A stretch of 17,913 bases of DNA from Micrococcales bacterium UBA2037. GTDB taxonomy: Bacteria; Actinomycetota; Actinomycetes; Actinomycetales; Microbacteriaceae. The notes under the pieces were generated by a model, which saw only the letters and a program-made list of their open reading frames with translations, was not told where the DNA came from and did no database searches. A program made the translations under genes and the position numbers. Positions 1-6,222 of the stretch are shown one piece after another; the first letter of the stretch is position 1; every line of letters starts with the position of its first letter. The stretch spans positions 48,952 to 66,864 of the forward strand of contig DDBH01000015.1 in assembly GCA_002333405.1 (NCBI GenBank). Direction: 5' to 3'.

Positions 1-252
1 ACCACTAAGGATGTTTTGATGGTTGCTTATGCAAACAGGGAATCCTTAGCAATGACCGAAGAGCTCGGACAGATGGTTTTCTACTCAAGATCGCGTTCCG
101 AGCTTTGGCACAAAGGCGCCACTAGCGGCAATACCCTCAACGTCAAAAGCATCATGGTTGACTGCGACTCGGACACCCTGCTGGCGACCGTAGTCCCAAA
201 TGGCCCAGCCTGTCATCGTGGTACCACCACCTGCTTTGAGGTTGAATCATGA
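1..252 (+). CDS. hisI: Phosphoribosyl-AMP cyclohydrolase, 3' part
   Basis: Hydrolyses the purine ring of phosphoribosyl-AMP, the third step of histidine synthesis, in the cytoplasm. The window starts inside the gene: the reading frame is open from base 1 (TTKDVLMVAY...) and about the first 30-35 residues of a usual 115-125 residue protein are missing. Visible family marks are the LMVAYANRES segment, the WHKGATSGN substrate loop, the metal-binding DCDSD cluster, and the late PACHRGTTTCF segment with two Cys that, with the Cys of DCDSD, form the usual zinc site. Its TGA stop overlaps the trpE ATG (ATGA, 249-252), so translation of trpE is probably coupled to it and the his and trp genes share a transcript. 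The internal TTG at 16 is not the real start, because homology continues upstream of it. Confidence 0.95.
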   Translation, partial: TTKDVLMVAYANRESLAMTEELGQMVFYSRSRSELWHKGATSGNTLNVKSIMVDCDSDTLLATVVPNGPACHRGTTTCFEVES

Positions 253-1733
253 TGGACTTGAAAGAATTTCTGGAGCTCTCCAAAAACTACAACGTAATCC
301 CGGTAACAAAACGACTGTTTGCTGGCAGCGAGACACCGATCGGTATTTATCAGAAGCTCGCTGGCTCGCGTCCAGATACCTTTCTTCTGGAATCAGCTGA
401 GCAGGGGGTTTGGGGTAGGTATTCCTTTATAGGCGCAGCCTCCAGGGGACAATTGCTTGCGGATGACAGCAGGGCTCACTGGGTTGGCAGCTCGTCACCG
501 CTACCAGAGAACGGTCAATTGCCAGTTGACCCCGTCGCTGCTCTGGACACCGTTCAAAGTTCCTGGAGATCCAGCCCGGTTGACTTCCCGCTTAGTTCTG
601 GGCTTGTTGGCTTCATGAGTTGGGGGGCCGTGAATCTAACCGAGCAGCTGCCGAGCGCAAAGAAGGCAAGCTACTCGATCCCGCTATACGGTTTCAACCA
701 GTTTTCAGAGTTGGTAGTTATGGACCACCAGCGCTCCGAACTGATCCTGGTCAGTGTGGTTTTCCTCGAGGCTGATGGCAGTGAAGCGGACTACGACCGA
801 GCACTTGCTTCCATTGACGCTCTAGAAGCCAAGGTTCGCGAGCAAACACCAGCCATGATCTCTGAGCCGAACTGGCCTGAGGCAGAGTTTTCGTCGAATA
901 CAGAGCATTCTGAATTCTTGGCAAAGGTCGAACTAGCTAAAGAGCACGTCCGCAAGGGTGACGTCTTTCAGGTTGTGATATCACAGCGATTTGATCAAGA
1001 CGTGGTTGCGGATGCGCTCGATGTTTACAGGGCTATGCGAGCTTTGAATCCAAGCCCCTACATGTATTTGACCCGCTGGGCGGACAGCGAAGGCGAATTC
1101 GCAATTGTTGGCAGCTCGCCGGAGGCACTGGTCAAGATGGTCGGGGATCGCGTGATTACCCACCCAATTGCTGGCTCTCGGCCGCGGGCCGATAGCGCGG
1201 CAGCGGATAATCAGCTTGCGGAAGACCTGCTGGCAGACCAAAAGGAGCGCAGCGAGCACCTAATGTTGGTTGACCTTGCCAGAAACGATCTGCTGAAAAT
1301 TTGTGATCCAACCAGTTTGCAGGTCACTGAATTCATGCAGATTCATAGGTTTTCGCATGTGATGCATTTGGTGTCGACTGTTGAGGGTCAGCTTTCGAAA
1401 AATGTCAGCAAAGTCAAAGCCATGCTCGCAACCTTTCCCGCCGGAACCCTTTCCGGTGCCCCAAAGCCAAGAGCCCTTGAAATCATTCATGACCTTGAGG
1501 ATGAGTATCGAGGACTTTTTGGGGGAGTGGTTGGCTATTTCGACTTCCAGGGAAACGCAGACCTCGCCATCGCTATTCGCACAGCGGTAATTAGAGACGG
1601 AGTAGCCAGGGTGCAGGCGGGAGCAGGCATAGTTCTGGACTCTGACCCGGAAAGTGAATACCAAGAAACCCTCGCTAAAGCGGCCGTAGTTCTGAGAGCG
1701 GTTTCAGCCGCAAATGCGATGACAAATGGTTAG
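249..1733 (+). CDS. trpE: Anthranilate synthase component I
   Basis: Converts chorismate to anthranilate using ammonia delivered by the glutamine amidotransferase TrpG; this is the committed step of tryptophan synthesis. The 494-residue length is normal. The N-terminal domain carries the LLES motif (residues 46-49) and NPSPYM (from N267), both part of the tryptophan feedback site, so the enzyme should be inhibited by its end product. The chorismate-binding domain follows, with IVGSSPEALV, HPIAGSRPR, the ERSEHLMLVDLARND block, the TFPAGTLSGAPK block and a C-terminal GAGIVLDSDPESEYQET block. Start ATG 249 overlaps the hisI stop; ATG 252 is an equally possible second start. The 3' end overlaps the next gene by 8 bp. 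No trpG lies in the window and there is no TrpE-TrpG fusion. The family assignment is secure; PabB is less likely because of the trp context and the LLES site. Confidence 0.97.
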   Translation: MMDLKEFLELSKNYNVIPVTKRLFAGSETPIGIYQKLAGSRPDTFLLESAEQGVWGRYSFIGAASRGQLLADDSRAHWVGSSSPLPENGQLPVDPVAALDTVQSSWRSSPVDFPLSSGLVGFMSWGAVNLTEQLPSAKKASYSIPLYGFNQFSELVVMDHQRSELILVSVVFLEADGSEADYDRALASIDALEAKVREQTPAMISEPNWPEAEFSSNTEHSEFLAKVELAKEHVRKGDVFQVVISQRFDQDVVADALDVYRAMRALNPSPYMYLTRWADSEGEFAIVGSSPEALVKMVGDRVITHPIAGSRPRADSAAADNQLAEDLLADQKERSEHLMLVDLARNDLLKICDPTSLQVTEFMQIHRFSHVMHLVSTVEGQLSKNVSKVKAMLATFPAGTLSGAPKPRALEIIHDLEDEYRGLFGGVVGYFDFQGNADLAIAIRTAVIRDGVARVQAGAGIVLDSDPESEYQETLAKAAVVLRAVSAANAMTNG

Positions 1734-2238
1734 GTTCCTGGGTATCGCCTCACTGGCTTCACTTGCATGGCTTGGAACGGTGTTTCTGGGCTGGCTCACC
1801 ATCACCGACCCCCACTCTTCGTCAGCAGCCGTAATCGCTGACATGTTGGGCTCTGAGGTAAGTGCGCTCTGGCTTTCGTTGGCGGCGATTGTGCTACTAA
1901 CTACCGTGTTAGCCAGATACTCCAGCCTTTCTCGCGTGATGCCAATTATTGGTGCCCTGTTCGCGATCGGAGCGTTTGCGCTGTCGCTGTTTTCAGACTT
2001 CTACGCCGACCCCAGCGTCTTGGGGTTTGTCGCCAATGCCACTGGCCTTGCAAGCGCATCTAGCTTCGCTATTGAGGTAGGAATCGGGTTCTTGGCCTAC
2101 CAAGTTCTCGCCCTTGCGACCGCAGCCGTCTTGACACTGTCGCTATTCGCGGGGAAGCGGCAACCAGCCTCAAACAAACCAGACTCTTCGGAAGTTTCCG
2201 CCGACTCTCAGTCTTTGTGGGATGACCAGAACAACTGA
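1726..2238 (+). CDS. Trp-operon-associated membrane protein, function unknown
   Basis: A 170-residue integral membrane protein of the actinobacterial family found next to trpE (Trp_oprn_chp type). Its function is not known. About four hydrophobic segments are visible, near residues 3-25, 45-62, 70-90 and 118-142. The second and third are separated by a short basic stretch (ARYSSLSR). A polar C-terminal tail ends in LWDDQNN; a late Trp followed by Asp residues is, from memory, usual for the family. The ATG at 1726 overlaps the end of trpE by 8 bp, which suggests translational coupling and a link to tryptophan metabolism or transport. That link is inferred from position only. There is no enzymatic motif and no signal peptidase site. 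Confidence 0.85.
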   Translation: MVRFLGIASLASLAWLGTVFLGWLTITDPHSSSAAVIADMLGSEVSALWLSLAAIVLLTTVLARYSSLSRVMPIIGALFAIGAFALSLFSDFYADPSVLGFVANATGLASASSFAIEVGIGFLAYQVLALATAAVLTLSLFAGKRQPASNKPDSSEVSADSQSLWDDQNN

Positions 2239-2239
2239 T

Positions 2240-2248
2240 TGCTAGAAT
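2240..2248 (+). promoter_or_regulatory. Likely internal extended -10 promoter ahead of trpCBA
   Basis: The only real gap in the trp cluster (2239-2270) contains TGCTAGAAT, which fits an extended -10 element (TGnTAnnnT). Transcription would start near 2255. No convincing -35 is seen at 16-18 bp, which is tolerable for an extended -10. A good Shine-Dalgarno sequence, AGGAAGGG (2259-2266), follows before the ATG at 2271. It would allow expression of the small membrane protein and trpCBA independently of hisI-trpE. Confidence 0.5.
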
Positions 2249-2270
2249 CTACAGAGTCAGGAAGGGCAAA

Positions 2271-2495
2271 ATGACTAATCACAACGCAGAACCAGGTCAC
2301 GGAAACTCAGTTGCAGCGTGGACAACGGTGATCACCGTAATGGTCGCGTTTTGCATCGGAACTTGGTTCTTCTTCTTAGACGTAGCGCCAATGGTGTGGG
2401 CATCAGCAGGTCTTGCATTTGTCGGAGTTGTTGCCGGACTAGCCCTAAAGGCAGCCGGTTACGGCGTTGGCGGCAAGCACTCAAAGTCTCACTAG
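2271..2495 (+). CDS. Small HGxxPAAW-type membrane protein
   Basis: A 74-residue protein of the short actinobacterial family named after an N-terminal HGxxPAAW motif. Here the motif reads HGNSVAAW (residues 10-17), with Val where Pro is usual. Two hydrophobic segments follow, about residues 18-37 and 41-62, separated by DVAPMV; the tail is glycine-rich and basic and ends GGKHSKSH. The function of the family is unknown. It has the best ribosome binding site in the trp cluster (AGGAAGGG, 5 nt before ATG), and its TAG stop shares its last base with the GTG start of trpC. The family commonly sits beside trpC in actinobacteria, so some role near tryptophan synthesis or the membrane is plausible but unproven. 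Confidence 0.8.
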   Translation: MTNHNAEPGHGNSVAAWTTVITVMVAFCIGTWFFFLDVAPMVWASAGLAFVGVVAGLALKAAGYGVGGKHSKSH

Positions 2496-3268
2496 TGCTA
2501 GACGCGCTCTTCGCTGCGGCAAGCGACGATGCCGAAATTCGTCGCAAGACCGTCTCTGAATTAGACCTTGAGAAGCGCATCGGTGAGCTTGATAAGCCGG
2601 TCTCGGCTATCACCGCTCTTTCTGCTGGACCTCAAATCAAGATAATCGCTGAAATTAAGCGGGCAAGCCCCTCCATGGGGGAACTCGCTGCCATCGATGA
2701 TGTTGCATTGCTGGCTAAAACCTATGAAGCCGCCGGAGCACACGCGATTTCAGTGTTGACCGAACGCACCGGCTTTAGAGGTTCACTCGCGGATCTGAAA
2801 ACAGCCAGCGATTCGGTAAACATTCCGACACTTAGAAAAGACTTCATTTCTTCGGAATATCAATTGCTGGAAGCCCGCGCCAACGGAGCTTCATTTGCAC
2901 TGTTGATTTTGAGCTGGCTAACCGAAGCCGACTATCGCAGATTGGCAAATTTTGCCCACGATATAGGACTTGATGTCCTGACCGAGACCCATACGATTTC
3001 CGAGATTGAAATAGCGAATAATTGCGGAGCAAATTTGGTTGGCATCAACACCAGAAATTTGGAGACCTTCAAAACTGATTTGTCGCTATTTGAGTCAATG
3101 GCACACCTGCTGTCTGACGATGCGATTAAGGTCGCTGAGTCATCGGTTAGGGACGAACAGGATGTCCTTCGCTATTGGAATGCAGGGGCAAACGCAGTAC
3201 TTGTCGGTCAAGCACTAGTTACTGGCGACCCAGCACAGCTCATCCCCAAGTTCATTGACGCTACATAG
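2495..3268 (+). CDS. trpC: Indole-3-glycerol phosphate synthase
   Basis: Closes the indole ring by converting carboxyphenylaminodeoxyribulose 5-phosphate to indole-3-glycerol phosphate, the fourth of the five trp steps. It is a single-domain TIM barrel of 257 residues with no TrpF fusion. Active-site elements are in order: EIKRASPS with E53, K55 and S58; RKDF with the general acid K115; TETH with the base E164; GINTRNL with N185; and AESSVRD near residues 213-219. The C-terminal phosphate loop is NAVLVGQAL. I chose GTG 2495 because it gives the usual N terminus (MLDALFAAA), matches family length, and overlaps the upstream TAG by one base. The frame stays open upstream to 2318, but that stretch is an out-of-frame reading of the small membrane gene. 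Confidence 0.95.
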   Translation: MLDALFAAASDDAEIRRKTVSELDLEKRIGELDKPVSAITALSAGPQIKIIAEIKRASPSMGELAAIDDVALLAKTYEAAGAHAISVLTERTGFRGSLADLKTASDSVNIPTLRKDFISSEYQLLEARANGASFALLILSWLTEADYRRLANFAHDIGLDVLTETHTISEIEIANNCGANLVGINTRNLETFKTDLSLFESMAHLLSDDAIKVAESSVRDEQDVLRYWNAGANAVLVGQALVTGDPAQLIPKFIDAT

Positions 3269-3274
3269 GATTAA

Positions 3275-4483
3275 ATGATGACCACCAAGCTTTCAGAACA
3301 ACAGGGCCCCTATTTCGGAGCCTACGGCGGACGATTTGTGCCGGAGCCGTTGATTAAGGCCCTCGATGAGCTTGACGCTACATATCAGTTGGCTAGGGCT
3401 GACCAAAGCTTTATCGATGAGCTAGCAGGACTGCACAGAACCTACACTGGTCGTCCTTCCATAATCACCGAAGCCAAGCGTTTTGCTGAACATGTTGGCG
3501 ACGTCCGCATTTTTCTAAAGCGCGAAGATCTGAACCACACTGGCAGCCACAAAATCAATAACGTCATGGGTCAGGCATTGCTGGCCAAGCGCATGGGCAA
3601 GAAGCGAATCATTGCAGAGACTGGCGCCGGGCAGCACGGGGTTGCCAGTGCTACAGCAGCTGCTTACTTCGGTTTGGATTGTGTTGTCTACATGGGTGAA
3701 GTGGACACCGAACGGCAAGCACTGAATGTTGCCCGAATGAAACTGCTGGGAGCCGAAGTTGTCCCAGTGACAACCGGATCCAGAACCCTAAAGGACGCCA
3801 TCAATGAGGCCCTTCGCGATTGGGTGGCGAACGTTGACAGCACTCACTACCTATTGGGAACCGTTGCAGGGCCGCACCCGTTTCCGACGATGGTTCGCGA
3901 TTTTCACAGTGTGATTGGCAATGAAGCTCGAGCACAAATGATCGACCTAATCGGGGGATTGCCAGATGCCGTAGCAGCCTGCGTCGGTGGTGGTTCTAAT
4001 GCAATCGGCATCTTCCATGCGTTCTTGGACGACAGCGATGTTCAGCTCTGGGGCTTTGAAGCTGCAGGCGATGGCATAGAAACCCCGTTTCACGCAGCAA
4101 CGCTCTCGAAGGGTGTTCCAGGCGTGCTTCACGGCGCTAGGAGCTACATGCTCCAGGATGAGGATGGACAAACGAAGGAATCACACTCGATTTCAGCGGG
4201 CCTTGACTACCCGGGTGTTGGTCCAGAGCATTCCTGGCTGAAAGACTTGGGTCGGGCAAATTACCATGGTGTCACTGATTCGGAAGCCATGAACGCCATG
4301 AGGTTGTTGTCACAGACCGAGGGCATCATCCCTGCCATCGAGACCGCTCACGCACTGGCTGGCCTTAAGCACCTGGCGACTAAACTTCCTGCCAATGCAA
4401 GTATCTTGGTGAACCTGAGCGGTCGCGGTGACAAGGACATGGAAACCGCCGGGCGCTATTTCGGGCTGATAGGTGACAAATGA
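3275..4483 (+). CDS. trpB: Tryptophan synthase beta chain
   Basis: PLP enzyme that joins indole with serine to give tryptophan, in an alpha2-beta2 complex with TrpA. The 402-residue length is typical of TrpB1. Motifs are GPYFGAYGGRFVPEPL near the N terminus, HTGSHKINN with the Schiff-base lysine K93, AETGAGQHG with the catalytic E115, the PLP-phosphate loop GGGSN (238-242), and a C-terminal LSGRGDKD. Start ATG 3275 (or the adjacent ATG 3278) lies 6 bp after the trpC stop, with only a weak AGGA ahead of it. The stop overlaps the trpA start (ATGA), which fits the 1:1 need for the two subunits. Confidence 0.98.
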   Translation: MMTTKLSEQQGPYFGAYGGRFVPEPLIKALDELDATYQLARADQSFIDELAGLHRTYTGRPSIITEAKRFAEHVGDVRIFLKREDLNHTGSHKINNVMGQALLAKRMGKKRIIAETGAGQHGVASATAAAYFGLDCVVYMGEVDTERQALNVARMKLLGAEVVPVTTGSRTLKDAINEALRDWVANVDSTHYLLGTVAGPHPFPTMVRDFHSVIGNEARAQMIDLIGGLPDAVAACVGGGSNAIGIFHAFLDDSDVQLWGFEAAGDGIETPFHAATLSKGVPGVLHGARSYMLQDEDGQTKESHSISAGLDYPGVGPEHSWLKDLGRANYHGVTDSEAMNAMRLLSQTEGIIPAIETAHALAGLKHLATKLPANASILVNLSGRGDKDMETAGRYFGLIGDK

Positions 4484-5259
4484 TCTCAGTCTCTGAAACT
4501 TTGCGAACAAACCATCTATCTGGAAAGGGTTCGCTGGTTGGCTATTACCCGGCCGGATTCCCGAATGTCGATGATTCGATAGAGGCTCTGGTTGCCATGG
4601 CCGAAAACGGCTGTGATGTCCTGGAGATTGGCGTTCCATACAGCGATCCAGTCATGGACGGGCTGGTTATCCAGCAAGCTACCGAACTGGCTAGAGACAA
4701 CGGTTTTGGTCTGAAAGACCTGTTTCATGTAATCCTAGAGGTTCGTAGTCGAGTTCAAACTCCACTGCTGGTCATGTCTTACTGGAACCCCGTCCTTGCC
4801 TATGGGATCGAGCGCTTTGCGGATGATCTTGTTGATTCAGGTGCCCAAGGCCTTATCACTCCAGACCTAATTCCCGATGAGGCAGCCGACTGGATAGAGA
4901 TCTCAAAGCAAAAGAATCTGGATCGGGTGTTCCTAGTTGCGCCATCCAGCTCTGACGATCGAGTCAGAGACAACTCCGATGTTTCGCAGGGGTTTGTTTA
5001 CTCAGTATCGACAATGGGAATCACTGGCGAACGGGCTAACTTAGATGCCCTGGCAAGAAACCTGGTGCAGCGAGTTCGGACCCTGAGCGACCAGTTGACA
5101 TGCGTGGGAGTCGGGATTTCTACCCCAGAACAGGTCCGCGAAGTGAACCAGTATGCAGATGGCGCGATTGTTGGAACGGCATTTGTGAAGGCATACCAAG
5201 CCGATGGCCTAGCTGGATTGGTTGCGAAAACTAAAGATCTTGCTAGCGGTTTAGGATAG
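4480..5259 (+). CDS. trpA: Tryptophan synthase alpha chain
   Basis: Cleaves indole-3-glycerol phosphate to indole and glyceraldehyde 3-phosphate and channels indole to TrpB. It is a 259-residue TIM barrel. The signature LEIGVPYSDPVMDG holds the two catalytic acids E49 and D60. VYSVSTMGITGER and GVGISTPEQ mark the phosphate-binding and late barrel loops, and GAIVGTAFV the last phosphate loop. The start ATG overlaps the trpB stop by 4 bp. It is the last trp gene; lgt starts 4 bp after its stop, and the end of trpA (AGGATAGG) supplies the lgt ribosome binding site. Confidence 0.97.
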   Translation: MISVSETLRTNHLSGKGSLVGYYPAGFPNVDDSIEALVAMAENGCDVLEIGVPYSDPVMDGLVIQQATELARDNGFGLKDLFHVILEVRSRVQTPLLVMSYWNPVLAYGIERFADDLVDSGAQGLITPDLIPDEAADWIEISKQKNLDRVFLVAPSSSDDRVRDNSDVSQGFVYSVSTMGITGERANLDALARNLVQRVRTLSDQLTCVGVGISTPEQVREVNQYADGAIVGTAFVKAYQADGLAGLVAKTKDLASGLG

Positions 5260-5263
5260 GGTC

Positions 5264-6136
5264 GTGGACTTTCTAACTAGCATCCCTTCTCCAGAGATCA
5301 GCTTCATTGACCTGGGGCCGTTTCGGATTCACTTTTACGCCCTGTTTATTCTCAGTGGCATTGTTATTGCAACAATCCTCACCGACCTTAGACTTCGACG
5401 TCGCGGGGCTCCCGCCGGCCTGTTTCTAGACATTGCGCTCTGGGCAGTTCCGCTAGGAATCTTGGGGGGTCGCTTCTTCCACGTGCTTACCCATCCGAGG
5501 GACTACTTCTATGAGGGCGCTGACCTGCTTGATGTATTCAAGATTTGGGAAGGTGGACTCGCAATCTATGGCGCACTGATCCTTGGGGCTGTTGGCGTAT
5601 TGATTGGAGCACGACAGGCAGGAATTCGCTTCCTGGCAGTTGCAGATGCGGTGGCTCCAGGAATTCTGTTGGCTCAAGGCCTTGGTCGCCTTGGCAACTA
5701 CTTCAACCAAGAGCTATTTGGTTTGCCAACCGAACTGCCCTGGGGACTTGAGATTCCCAGCACAAACAAGGCTTACCCAAACGGTCTTCCTGACGGGTTG
5801 ACTTTCCACCCGACATTTCTCTACGAAATGCTCTGGAACCTGATTGGTGTAATCGCCCTTATTTGGCTTGGAAACAAGCTAAAGCTGCAGTGGGGGAAGA
5901 TTTTCGCCCTGTATCTGGTGATCTACTCAACTGGACGAGTTTGGATTGAAAGTATCCGAATTGACCCAAGTGAGATTATCCTTGGACTTAGAGTAAATAT
6001 CTGGTCAGCGTTGATCGGTATTGCAATAGGACTCACAATTTATTTGGTTCAGACGCGCCGACACCCAGGCCTTGAACCATCTGTTTGGTCAAAAGGCAGA
6101 GAACCTGCCCAAAACACCGAACCAGCAAAGAGCTAA
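5264..6136 (+). CDS. lgt: Prolipoprotein diacylglyceryl transferase
   Basis: Integral membrane enzyme that moves a diacylglyceryl group from phosphatidylglycerol onto the lipobox cysteine of prolipoproteins, the first step of lipoprotein maturation. The 290-residue protein has about seven hydrophobic segments. Family marks are an N-terminal FRIHFYALFI segment, GGRFFHVLTHPRDYF (from G68), IWEGGLAIYG (94-103), and the Lgt signature GRLGNYFNQELFG with R142 and N145. YSTGRVWIESIR is the C-terminal active-site block. Where E. coli has an essential His (H103) there is Tyr (Y102), by hand alignment. Start GTG 5264 has a strong AGGATAGG upstream. Placement directly after trpA is typical of actinobacteria and does not imply a shared pathway. 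Confidence 0.96.
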   Translation: MDFLTSIPSPEISFIDLGPFRIHFYALFILSGIVIATILTDLRLRRRGAPAGLFLDIALWAVPLGILGGRFFHVLTHPRDYFYEGADLLDVFKIWEGGLAIYGALILGAVGVLIGARQAGIRFLAVADAVAPGILLAQGLGRLGNYFNQELFGLPTELPWGLEIPSTNKAYPNGLPDGLTFHPTFLYEMLWNLIGVIALIWLGNKLKLQWGKIFALYLVIYSTGRVWIESIRIDPSEIILGLRVNIWSALIGIAIGLTIYLVQTRRHPGLEPSVWSKGREPAQNTEPAKS

Positions 6137-6141
6137 TCACT

Positions 6142-6157
6142 ACTAGCAGCTAGTTTT
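6142..6157 (+). promoter_or_regulatory. Inverted repeat and possible -10 ahead of gltB
   Basis: The 86-bp gap between lgt and the preferred gltB start holds ACTAG-CAG-CTAGT followed by TTT (6142-6157). It could be read as a weak 5-bp terminator stem for the lgt transcript. Its right arm also gives GC-TAGTTT (hexamer 6151-6156), a TAnnnT -10 like others in this window, which would start a gltBD transcript near 6163. There is no good -35. Both readings are tentative. Confidence 0.3.
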
Positions 6158-6222
6158 CACCTAAAGCACATGGCAACATGTCGGGCCAACGAAGTTCCGA
6201 AAAGAATTCGATTGGAGTAACC

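Noticed and set aside
1260..1664. 134-residue minus-strand open frame inside trpE
   Set aside because: It is fully inside a well-supported gene, has no recognisable motif and no ribosome binding site pattern; other long antisense frames in gltB, pyk and polA were dropped for the same reason.
2318..2494. Open frame upstream of trpC that would lengthen it by 59 residues
   Set aside because: It overlaps the small membrane protein in another frame, has no family similarity, and gives an Arg/Cys-rich reading typical of an out-of-frame shadow.
249..5259. Trp attenuator or T-box in the trp cluster
   Set aside because: There is no untranslated leader ahead of trpE because it overlaps hisI, and the 32-bp gap at 2239-2270 has no Trp-rich leader peptide or terminator stem.
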